Assembly (NCBI RefSeq): GCF_000204055.1 | Contig: NW_006768768.1 | Span: forward strand, 994,071-1,058,070 | Length of the DNA: 64,000 bases | Source of the DNA: Melampsora larici-populina 98AG31 | Taxonomy: Eukaryota > Basidiomycota > Pucciniomycetes > Pucciniales > Melampsoraceae | Direction: 5' to 3' | In this document: one piece after another, positions 54,585 to 64,000 of the stretch | Layout: each line of letters starts with the position of its first letter | How positions within the stretch are numbered: position 1 is the stretch's first letter | Notes under the pieces: generated by a model | What the model was told of the DNA's origin: nothing | Seen by the model: only the letters and a program-made list of their open reading frames with translations | Database searches by the model: none | Made by a program: the position numbers and the translations under genes

Positions 54585-55031
54585 CTAACAACTCTCACCG
54601 CTATGGCAAAATGAATGATATACATACTTGGTATCATTCAAATCAAAATATAATTCCAACTCCGATTTCAAAAACGTACCTGAAGAAAATATCGATGAAC
54701 TAGCCAATTGAACATGCAATTCGAGTCCAATAGTAGGTTCAACTTCTAAGGTCAATGATTTCCATCTAGAGTAATACGATGAAGATCTTGACTGATTTTG
54801 ATAAGTTCCTGAACGTGTGAAAGAACTCATTCGATGAATCCTGATGACCGTTACTAAACCATCGACTGTCTTGACAAGGTATCTGGGAGGGAACTCATCA
54901 ACCAACATGATTTGGAGGGTGGTCAAGTTGATCGATCTGGCATGCCGTTTCAAAAGAAGGCGTGCACAGACGCGTCGCAGCGTGAGAATACAATCAAGGT
55001 CATCCTTGGCATCAGCATGGAAGGATTTCAC
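54585..55031 (-). CDS. Hypothetical protein exon
   Basis: Open frame with the N-terminal part KDDLDCILTLRRVCARLLLK and VDEFPPRYLVKTVDGLVTVI, which reads like folded protein, followed by Ser/Tyr-rich sequence. A TCTTCTTAG acceptor just upstream of the start (about 55050) and a GTACGT donor near 54680 suggest this is an internal exon and not a full ORF. No family recognised. Confidence 0.4.
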   Translation of the reverse strand: MKSFHADAKDDLDCILTLRRVCARLLLKRHARSINLTTLQIMLVDEFPPRYLVKTVDGLVTVIRIHRMSSFTRSGTYQNQSRSSSYYSRWKSLTLEVEPTIGLELHVQLASSSIFSSGTFLKSELELYFDLNDTKYVYHSFCHSGESC

Positions 55032-55559
55032 TACAGAGCTAAGAAGAGGACAATTGTAAAACTAAAAACCTCCATCATCAGGGTTCACTGAGTGGATGTG
55101 TACCAAAAGAAGCATCATACCCATCGATGATCCAAGTGGCACTCAAGCTTTTGTAGGGTCTTTTGCTGGGACTCATGATACAGTGGAATATACTGAATGG
55201 TGTGAATCTTTTTTGCAAAAAAGGCTTATATCCACTACAAATCCTGAGGATGATCTGGTGTGAGTTGAACTTGTACTACAGGACTTGTGTTAAATTAAGA
55301 TGATAAGCAGATCTCCAAGCCAATCAGAGCCAGAGTAAACCTTATCTCAATCACCCCTTTGAAAAGGTTGCAATGAGTGCTGGATGATAACAAACAATAA
55401 AATAAAAAAGTGATACTACAAGTTAAATAGTCAAGGTACAAAATGAAAAAGGATTCCTTCAAAAAGATGATTAACAAAAAGATAAGAAAGAGAAAATAAA
55501 TGAAGATGACCAGAAAAATCAAAAGAAAAGATTGATCAGAAAACTTGAAACTTAAAAGT
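55032..55559. other. Spacer with no clear gene
   Basis: Probably the 5' part of the minus-strand gene on its left and the 3' flank of MED4. Frames on either strand are short; one minus-strand frame is Phe/Leu-rich by base composition only. Confidence 0.4.
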
Positions 55560-56565
55560 TTAAAGATCAGGATTTAAATCCAGATCAAAAAGATCTTCTT
55601 CTACTTCTGGTGGTGGTGGTCTTCTAGATGACATAGTAGGATAAACCACTTGAGATTTCGCCACAACAGAAGGACGAACTAGAGAAAAATCAAGACAAGT
55701 GATCATGATCAGCTTTTGAAGAATTTCGAAAAGAAATAGAAATCCACATACCACCAGAAGCCGAACGAGTTTCTCCAACCACAGGACCCAATTGATTCCC
55801 CGCAAGTTTATCAATCTCACTGGGATCTGTTCCTGACATCTCTTGACCCATCCTACCTCTTCTGATAATATCTTCAGTTGGAAAAGGCATTAGAAACCTT
55901 AAAGCTGGATCTTGTAAATCTAATCCAGCCGTAGCCACTGTTGTATTATTAGGATTCGTGGTAGGTGGTGCTGGTGGTGCTGAAGTATATGGAGCGATCA
56001 ATTTTGCATGGTTTAGAATTTGAGTAGGTTTTAATGAAACTGTTTAATAGAATGAATGATCATCAGTGAAAGTTTCTATTCTGAGGTTAGATATAAGATT
56101 GATTTACATACGTGAATCGATCTTTCTATAAGATTGTTTTTCTTTTTCACCATTTAAACAAATCGAATTTAATTTTTTTTCCGCATCATAAATCTTTTGA
56201 ATGTTTTGATTTAATTTATTTTGATTAATGATCTGAATTTGATTCATCAATCGATTCATCCGCTTACAATTCGAATCATGAGTAGCATGAAATGATAAAA
56301 GTTTAACAAGGTATTGGTCTAGTTGATTTAAATCATTTAAAAGTTTTTGAGGTGTTTGATTTGGAATGGTATTGTTAGTTGAGATTTGATGAAAGATTGA
56401 ATGACTTAAGGTTTGATAAGATTTCAAAAAACTTTGGAATTGGTTTTGGATAGGTTCAGTTTTGTTGGGTGAGATGGGTAGTTTGAGTTGGTCTAATGAT
56501 TGAAGTAAGCTTTGATGAGTTGATACTGATTTAGATCCAGTCGGTTGAAGTGTCTTTCGATTCAT
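55560..56565 (-). CDS. MED4: Mediator complex subunit 4
   Basis: Mediator middle-module subunit linking transcription factors to RNA polymerase II, nuclear. Three exons (56565-56112, 56039-55752, 55678-55560) splice in phase to 286 aa, close to the usual MED4 size (about 270-290). Residues 20-145 form the N-terminal coiled coil (LNDLNQLDQYLVKLLSFHAT, MNRLMNQIQIINQNK, YDAEKKLNSI). Residues 155-175 read SLKPTQILNHAKLIAPYTSA, the conserved Ala-Pro-rich hinge, and then FLMPFPTEDIIRRGRMGQ, the hallmark PFPTE-x-I-R-x-G motif. The C-terminus is acidic (EVEEDLFDLDLNPDL). Introns use GTATGT donors. It is divergent from zuotin, sharing a promoter of about 180 bp. Confidence 0.85.
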
Positions 56566-56745
56566 TTTACAAATAACACTCTTGATCAGAAATGAAGGAG
56601 ACTGAAGTCAAGCAAGTTCATCAGATTACATCTCATCTCAAATGTCACATCTGCTACATCCCATGTGACACCTCATGTATCCCATTTCCTTCAAACCTCT
56701 TCAAACTTTTTCAAAATTGCATTCCTTCATTACCAAAACTTCAAA
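56566..56745. promoter_or_regulatory. Shared divergent promoter of MED4 and zuotin
   Basis: Only 180 bp separates the two ATGs. The plus strand is CT/CA-rich (CATCTCATCTCAAATGTCAC, CTTCAAACCTCTTC) with no TATA box; the zuotin ATG follows TTCAAA. A bidirectional promoter is inferred from spacing alone. Confidence 0.5.
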
Positions 56746-58449
56746 ATGCAATCAACACCCATCCAAATCCCATTCGTAATCGAATTCAACATAACCGTTG
56801 GATACCAAGCTCCATCAATCAACAAACTCTCAGGTAAGTTTTTTTCAAGTCCCATTCAACCCTATAATTTCCACAATCCTAATGTGAATCAATCAATCTC
56901 AAAGCTCCAATCAAGAAAACCATTTTACCAATCGGACGAGCTTATGCTTCACATGCAACTCGAGTGATCAAGAAACTAAGTATTGAAGAACATGAAGCAT
57001 TAATAGCCAAAGAATTAGAAGCAAAAAGAAGTCATTCAACTGATTCTGGAGAAGAAGAAATTGATGATGGAGTAGGTGAAGAACCTGAAAGTAAAAGTCT
57101 ACTAGAATCTGATCCACGTGATTGGAAGGTAAGTCTAGAGTTTCAAATACATTCGTTTCAATCGATCGCTTTGACACTCTACATACTCATCTCTTTTCTT
57201 TCTTTGGATAAGAATCAAGATCAATATGATGTCTTGGGGATCTCTTCACTCAGATGGAGAGCCACTCCTGATCAAATCAAACGTGCTCATCGAAAGAAAG
57301 TCTTACGTCATCATCCGGATAAGAAAGCTGGACAAGCTGGCAATTCAAATGACGATAGTTTTTTCAAATGTATTGCTAAAGGTAATCTTTTGATCCTCGA
57401 TTCGACCGTTTTCTCCTGCCCCAAACTTACCAATTGATTTTTTCTCCCTTCATAGCTTACGAAGTTCTTTCTGATCCGGTCAAGAGACGTCAATTTGATT
57501 CAGTTGATGAGATGATAGATGATACAGATCTTCCATCTGATAAAGATATACTGGCTAAACCTGAAAGGTTTTATAAAGCCTATGGTTCAGTCTTTGAACG
57601 TGAAGGAAGGTTTAGTACTAAACTTCCGGTACCTGATCTAGGCAATGAGAATAGTACGCGTGATGAGGTAGAAGCCTTTTACGATTTTTGGCTCAAGTTT
57701 GATAGTTGGAGAAGTTTTGAATGGAAAGATAAAGATGCTAATGAAGGTTCTGATTCGTGAGTGTCTTTATTTCTATTCTGGCTTCAAGAATCACTCGCTC
57801 ACATTCATCAACCTTCTTGTTTCATTTTTCCGTGAACTTCAGACGTACAGAGAAGCGTCATATTGAGAATAAGAACCGATCTGAACGTGAACGTCGAAAG
57901 AAAGAAGATAACGCTAGACGTCGTGGGATCGTTGAAACGGCTCTGGCTTTGGACCCTCGTATGAAACGATTCAAAGCTGAAGAACGTCAAGCTCGAGAAG
58001 CCAAGAAGAAAGGAAACAACCCGAGCGGTGGATCAGCTACACCTACTCTCTCAGCCACCGAAAAGAAAGCACAAGAAGAAGCTGAATCGAAGGCGAAAGC
58101 TGAAGTGGAAGCTAAGGCAGCTGAAGATAAATCGATCAAAGAAGCAGCTAAGAAAGCTAAAGAGGCAGCTAAAAAGAATCTTAAGAAAGAAAAGAAAACG
58201 ATTCAATCTTTGATAACGGGTTTGAATTATTTCTTACCGATCGGAGAAAGCGTGACACCTTCGATCATTGAAGGATCATTAACTGATTTGGATACCTTGA
58301 CAGCTGGATTAGAACCTGAGGAAGTTACTGAGCTTAGAAAAGAAATGGAAGGTAAAGCTCAAGATAGAGTTGCTGTCAAGGCTGTGGTTTGTAAATTCGC
58401 CAAACGAGTCTCTGATGCTGGCAAGGGTAGTTTTCGTGAATTTGTTTAA
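56746..58449 (+). CDS. ZUO1: Zuotin-type ribosome-associated J-protein
   Basis: Ribosome-bound Hsp40 that with Ssz1 stimulates Ssb Hsp70 on nascent chains. Five exons (56746-56833, 56905-57128, 57213-57381, 57456-57756, 57843-58449) join in phase to 462 aa (yeast Zuo1 is 433). Residues about 30-45 read KKTILPIGRAYASHATR. The J domain covers about residues 107-180: DQYDVLGISSLRWRATPDQI, then the invariant HPD in LRHHPDKKAG, and AYEVLSDPVKRRQFDSVD. Next are FYKAYGSVFEREGRFS and the zuotin-specific FYDFWLKFDSWRSFEW. A long charged Lys/Glu/Ala ribosome-binding helix follows (about 280-375). The C-terminal bundle ends GKGSFREFV. All expected parts are present. Confidence 0.92.
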
Positions 58450-59231
58450 AAACTTGTTAGATACCTGAATATGCTCAATTCTCAATGATCTACGTTCATG
58501 TTTTGTTACTACGCATGTCATGGTTCAACCTTATCTCAAGCAACTAGTGGCTGTTAAAAAGTCCTACAAATGCCATTCAAAAGTCTAAGTGCTGCCCCTC
58601 ACCATCATTCAGCTGTTACATCTGACTACAAATATTATGAGTTCGAACCAAGTCTTGGGTTTCTTTCCCAATTTGCTTTCAGCATCCCTTGCCCCACTAC
58701 TTCTTTGCCAACGAGCCAAGGGAATGTCATGTTGACATTGTGTAAATGGGCCCAACATCATTCAGATCAGTTGGCGACCGGCAGACTGCAATCCCCATAA
58801 AAACACTTACCATGCTGCTTGCAAGTAGGTTCAAGAGTGTCATATCTCAGGCATATCTTGCTGCGTTTCACCCCCGCACAAATTTGGAACTCAGTTAAGT
58901 TTGAGTCTTACAGCCTTTTTAAAAAGTCAGATTCTCCCTTCGTTCGGTTACAAAACAATCAAGAACACAGATCACATTTTGTTTCACAAATTACTCGTCC
59001 AAAGGTGAACACATCACTCATGAAAAAAACAACGTTTCAATAAACAATCATATGAAGAAATGAAGATGTATACCACACAGAACCCAAAAATGGACAAATG
59101 ATTGTCAATAAGTAGTAGAAAACCAAATCCAATCACTCTCTTTTACAATACTGACAGTAACATGTTAGTTTTTCTGATAATAAGTTATTTTCAATACATC
59201 TCTCCTTTCGAAATACACCCGACTGCGTGTC
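58450..59231. other. No gene seen; shared 3' region of two convergent genes
   Basis: Zuotin ends at 58449 (+) and the bZIP gene at 59232 (-). The space between is AT-rich with short unsupported frames. Confidence 0.5.
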
Positions 59232-60905
59232 TTACAACCTTCTCGAAAGTTGAGTAGTCTTACTCCTCTTAGCAATCACATCTAATACAGTTCTTCCTTC
59301 TGTAAGCTTGGGAGCAATAGGTTTATATTTTCGAGAAGATGAAAGATGATGACTGTTGTTCTCCTTCAAAGTGGTGAGATGGTGATTGTTGGTCGGATTA
59401 CTAGGGAATGAACCCAAGGCTTTGGCTTTCCAATTCTCTCTTGACTCTCTCATCAATTGTTCATTCTCTTCACGTAATCTGATATTTCTACATCAAAGAA
59501 ACAGTCAAGGATCAGTTCAGTAAAGTTTACCAATCCGATATGATGATTTGATGACTTACTCAGCTTGTAAAAGACGACATTGATCCTCAAGTTCTTCGAT
59601 ATATTCTTTTTTCCTTGCTCTAACCGCTCTCATCCCTTCTCGTTTCCTTTGCATGAATTCGGCTTTCTCATCTGATCCTAATGGAGCTTTCGGTCTTGGT
59701 TTCGGTCCAGGTTTAGCTCTAGGTAATCCATTCTTGTTCAACACAGGTACCGATGATGATGATTGATGATGATGATGATGAGTGGTAGTATAGTCTGATT
59801 CAGCTAATGATTCACAAGGCGATCCATCGGTGATGTACTCTACAGGACGATCTGTAGGTGTCTTGGCAATGGCCGGTTGAATTGAACGTAAGGATGATGT
59901 AGCGGGATTTCGAAAAGATCGGGTAGGTGATCTACTCAGTTCTCGTTCGGACTGATACCTTGAATCATGAATAGTACGAGATGTGCCAGGTTCACGTCTA
60001 GCTCGTTTAGGTGGAGGTGGTACAAATTCAGGTGAATCATCCGAATCTGGGAAATCAATCTTCACAAAAGGGATTCCGGCCATCGATGCTGCAGTCAGAG
60101 GAGATGGTTTGTTGATGATCCGACTCGAATGACTCGGCACTGGGACTGAGGGTATCTGTTCGGTTGGCCAGGGTGATCGAGAATTAGGGCGTGAGCTCGG
60201 TGGATCCAATTGAATAGCTTTAGAATTGGGTTTCGGATCCCGATTATTAGAAGAAGTAGATGTATCAAGACGTAAATCGGGATCTACATTGGCTCGATGT
60301 GAATCGGCAGGACGAGATCGAGAGACGGATGTGTTTTGGTTCTCCATGGCAGAGTACCGTCCAAAGTGACCAAGAAGATCAGCAGTGGAAAGACCACTAG
60401 CACCTAAAAGTTGTTGTGCCCAATCGATTGCAGGAGTACTGGCAGAAGCAGCAGTTTGAGAACCACTGGGACGTTCATCCAAGAGATCTAAGACTTGTTT
60501 AGCTGATGTGGTATCTTCTAGTGGTGGTTGGAAGTCAGGGTCATCGGATTCGCTATCAGTTGGAAAATCAAGATAATCAAGTGGGTTGAACAAATTGCTC
60601 TTAGGATCGGGTTTTTGAGGTATCCTTCCTGATCGAGTTGGCTGAGGATTCCATTGAAGTTGATTGGATGAGGTGTTTGAAGTGGAAAGATTGTTTGAAT
60701 TAGGAGTAGATTCGTTGACTACTTTCTGAGATTGAATGGTAGAGTCAAGAAATGAGAGTTGATGGTTGGCTTGAGTATTGGTTGAGTTAGAGTTCGTTAA
60801 GCTGTTAAGGAATTGAAGACTAGTTGATGAGTTGAGATTGGTAGGAAGATCGAATGATGAGAATAATTCAGCTAATGATCTAGCATCATTTGGATCTTGT
60901 TCCAT
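59232..60905 (-). CDS. bZIP transcription factor with a divergent basic region
   Basis: Two exons (60905-59560 and 59487-59232, donor GTAAGT, acceptor GTAG) give 533 aa. The first 410 residues are Ser, Asn, Pro and Gln rich and probably disordered (activation domain). The bZIP lies at about residues 418-465: basic region QRKREGMRAVRARKKEY, then a leucine zipper with Leu at perfect heptads (EEL, RLL, IRL, EQL). The spacing Arg-x9-Leu is canonical. The position eight residues before that Arg, almost always Asn in bZIPs, is Lys, and the usual Ala-Ala is Gly-Met. DNA specificity may therefore be unusual, or the protein may work as a partner. Nuclear. An RGR/PKPRPK basic segment precedes the domain. 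Confidence 0.85.
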
Positions 60906-61457
60906 GTTTGAGTAAAGTTGATAAGACCGACTAGATGACCAATGAAGGAACGATGAAGAGGTTCAAGTTGATAATACTGAAATGGTAATCAAGCGAAATC
61001 TCAAACTCCAAGCTCCACTTGACTACTTAATGGTTTTATCCTTCAATTTAAACACCTTAAGGTCAAATACTCTGCATCTTCGCGCCTCTCACGTGACTGA
61101 ATCAATCCCGATTCCCACACATATATGTATCGTAAATACCATTCCACGCGTTCGAAGACGTGCTTTCCCCTGCTTAGAGAAATGTTCCGAGCCATACGCG
61201 CTCATTTAGTTTATTCAGACATCTTTCCATCAAAGCATATACAATAAAGCCAGGGAAATGAAAGGAGGTTGCCATGTTCAAAGCTTAGGCTCGATATTTC
61301 TTACTTCAGTAGATCCACACGCTTCAAACACATATTGCCATAGTCAAGCGATAACAAAACCAACTTACTCAATTTGAAGAAGAATGTCTTTCAAAGAATT
61401 CACCTTCATTAAACATATTGCAATGGTCTATATCACTTTAAGAAGATAAAATCGAGA
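60906..61457. other. bZIP promoter region and spacer
   Basis: No gene seen. The 5' flank of the bZIP gene, AT-rich, with no recognised control site. Confidence 0.45.
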
Positions 61458-62723
61458 GGGAGGTATGAAGCAACCGTCCAGAAGTCTAAGGTGTATGGAA
61501 GCCTACTGATTTTTTCCAAGACACCCTGCTTACCTGAGCTGACTATGTTCCATTGAATTTTATACTGATCTTTGAAAAATGGAACAAGAAATGAAATGGT
61601 GTTATAAGAAGTTTGAGAAATTGCTATGTTTATTGTCTTACTGAAGAGCTCCGAAAATTGGTTCAGTTTGTTGAGTTGAGACTGAGTTATCTGGAATGTT
61701 TGTGTTCCTCCTTCAATGACAAAGAAATTTCTAAGCTGTGCTAAGTGAGACTCAAAGCGAGAGAAGTCAAGAGATCTGAGATGCGGAAATACCAGGCCGA
61801 GAATGATGCTTTTTCCACTGTTCAGGTATATGAGATGGACCCTACGGAATCCAATGGTGTGGTATTACTATGCCTTTCTTGGTGGATGTCTGTGATTTGA
61901 TTGTTTTTGATGTCTGTGCAATGTATCAAAGTCAACTGATGATTCATATGGATAATACTTTTAGAAGCCTTGCTTAGCTATTGACTCACTTTGTGACGAT
62001 TTTAAGTTGATGCACAATTGATATTGAAAGAGTTTTGATGGAGATGTGTTACTATAGTCACGGAGATTTGTGTAAATTTTTTTCTTGGGGATTTGGGGGT
62101 GACATGGGAGTGATGTGTGCTAGTTTGTCAAATGTGAGGAAGAAATTGAAAGATATCACCCCAGGTGATTCGCATGTTTCATGGCTGGAAAGTATGGTCC
62201 CATTACGAAAGGTATGAAGCAGAGTACAAAATTGAAAGATAAGAAACGTAGCAAGTGTTTTGATTCAAGATGTTGTTTTTGGTAATTGGGTTGCAATATG
62301 GACCTTGAGAGCAGAAGGCCATCTTCCTTACATATGATTGAACTGGTTGGTGTTTTTGATTGATGTGGTATGATTTGAATGAGCTTTAATAGCTGATGTG
62401 TGAGGATTTAATCCGTTTGCCAACAAACAAAAGCACTTCAAACTGAAGTGGTGGTCGGCCTTTCATGTTCTTCAAACCGCCAGGCTGAGGTCTCTGATAA
62501 CCTAACGGTCATCTCTGAACATATTTTTGGAGCTCTTCAGTAAGACAATCAACGTAGCAATTTCTCAAAATTCTTATAACACCATCCCATTTCTTCTTCC
62601 ACTTTATCAAGATCAGTATTAAATTCAATGGGACATATTCAGCTCAGGTAAGCAGTGTGTTTTGGAAAAAAACAGTCGGATTCCATACACCTTAGACTTC
62701 TGGGTGGTTGCTTCATACCTCCC
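61458..62723. mobile_element. About 1.27-kb TIR element with 200-bp inverted repeats
   Basis: The left end GGAGGTATGAAGCAACC...CCAGAAGTCTAAGGTGTATGG through GTCTTACTGAAGAGCTCC (to about 61660) is repeated inverted at about 62520-62723, with mismatches and small indels. The inner 860 bp has only short frames (one of 60 codons at 62035-62217) with no family signal. The element is non-autonomous. No clear target duplication was found, and the TIR may extend a few bases outward (GATAA-ATC). Confidence 0.7.
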
Positions 62724-64000
62724 CGAGATTATCAACCGTACACGTTCTTTCTCGTCCTATGATCTCCCAAGTCGATCCAATGAAGAAGAGCTGACGCAAC
62801 AGATCAAGAACGCCATCAAAAATGGATTTTATCTTCAGAAGATTGGAGTCGCTTTTATTAAGATGATTTGTACCATAAATCTCATATCTGGGTACCCTCA
62901 AATGAATCTCCAGCAACTCGACACGATGCGAAGAAAAGAATTGAGACAAGAGTAGCTTGCTTGCATGGCGTAGGGTCATCGAGTTTTCCTGCAGGAGACA
63001 TCATTGTCAGTCTGGACCTAGTCCTCCCGCACGCCGGATTGAAGATGTAGAAAAAGATTTTTTGTCACACAAATCATTATCAAGTAGGAAATCCCTTGCA
63101 GCAGTAACTTGCCATCATTTGGAGCACTCATCCCTAGCCCACCATAAAACAAAACACACGAACTAACTCTCAATATTCAAGATTCAAAAATTTCGAGACT
63201 TGTTGGATCAGAGAGCGCTGTGATTGAAGACCTTCTGGAAGCTTTCTGGTCGGGGAAAGTAGTGCCTTGGTAGGGGTGGTCTTTCTTGATTGCAATAATC
63301 TTATAGGCACTTCATTATTGTCCTTGGTTTCATAAAATTCGAAGAAGAGTCCACAAATGACTGCTGAGGATGAGCTGGGCTGGCGATATGTACAAGTGAT
63401 GAAGATCTGATCAATCCCAAGACCGCGTCCACTCGTTTAATATCCTCATGGTGTGTTTCTTTCCTCTACCAAATTCCAATGACCATTCAGCCCAATTTAG
63501 GCATCTACACGCGATACCATCAATTGTCATGGTTGGGTTCTATTGTCAGTCTTGACTCTTAACTCACAATGTTCATGTCGGCCTATGGTGTTTCAAAAGC
63601 CGGATTGTCTAAGTATTCAAGCTCCCGTGATTTACCAGGATTTACCAAGTCCGAACATCCTTTAATGGAACCGCCCGCCTCTATGAAGAGATATTCAATC
63701 GTCTGACCGTCCCTTTTATAAGGGGTGGGAGATTTTTCCACCCTTTTCTTTCCACCCGTTTTGTGGTGTAAAAACCCAAGGGGTGGAAAATTGCATACCC
63801 TGGGGGGTCATATGCAATGTTCCACCTTTTTTCCATTTTTTCTTGCAAGTGGAAAACAAGAGGTGGAAAAACTAGGGTGGAAAATTGGATCTCGAAGCCA
63901 GCAATATCAAATTTTCCACCCAGATTCTTTCCACCAGATAGTGAGTGTCAAAATATTTGTGCGTTGTAGAACTTATAACCCAACAAGGGTTATACAGAGC
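62724..64000. other. No gene seen; clustered GGTGGAAAA motifs at the right edge
   Basis: Small frames only. At 63722-63935 the motif GGTGGAAAA or its inverse TTTTCCACC occurs about nine times in both orientations, preceded by CCCTTTTATAAGGGG. Dense short repeats in both orientations resemble the subterminal region of a DNA transposon that continues past the window. The last 30 bases hold TATAACCCAACAAGG, similar to the sequence at 21990. Confidence 0.55.

Noticed and set aside
55295..55522. Very hydrophobic Phe/Leu-rich minus-strand ORF
   Set aside because: It arises from A-rich noncoding DNA downstream of MED4; no start context, homology signal or gene structure.

Overview
The window looks like a piece of a repeat-rich basidiomycete genome, most likely a rust fungus (Pucciniales). 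The evidence is AT-rich DNA, genes with several short GT..AG introns, fungal housekeeping genes (MED4, zuotin), and TE families common in basidiomycetes: a DIRS-type retroelement, a Tnp2-like transposase, DUF6589 proteins, an intron-bearing Tc1/mariner transposase, and many fold-back MITEs. Species assignment is inference.

Layout. 0-5.9 kb is decayed retroelement and unknown ORF sequence. 5.9-7.1 kb is an intact six-exon cytochrome b561 gene on the minus strand. 7.6-12.7 kb holds two decayed uncharacterised genes and a 157-bp direct repeat. 13.1-22.8 kb is a DIRS-type element (gag, RT, RNase H, tyrosine recombinase) lying between the two halves of a Tc1/mariner transposase; two MITEs interrupt the DIRS gag. 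24.0-24.6 kb is a cytochrome P450 relic. 25.7-28.2 kb is a three-level nest of TIR elements. 28.3-47.1 kb is an 18.8-kb element with matching TIRs and a 9-bp target duplication. It contains a Tnp2-like transposase, two further genes and two arrays of 34-bp palindromes. A second, 6.3-kb element with 250-bp TIRs is inserted in its left TIR; that inner element encodes a RecQ-like helicase and a convergent DUF6589 protein. 47.3-50.0 kb is a damaged questin-oxidase-like gene. 51.4-52.1 kb holds fold-back repeats. 52.8-60.9 kb is a stretch of ordinary host genes: a hypothetical protein, MED4 and zuotin as a divergent pair, and a bZIP factor. 61.5-62.7 kb is another TIR element, and the right edge shows clustered GGTGGAAAA motifs.

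Together, the left three quarters is a TE graveyard with readable insertion order, and the right end is conserved gene space. Removing the insertions at 25.7-47.1 kb would bring the P450 relic and the questin-oxidase-like gene to within about 1.5 kb of each other, divergently transcribed, which suggests an oxidative gene pair split by transposons. The best candidates for a little-described system are the RecQ/DUF6589 TIR element, whose empty site can be read from the opposite TIR of its host element, and that large host element itself.

Limits: everything was read by eye; exon junctions are inferred from splice motifs and reading frame, family names from remembered motifs, and no database search was run.
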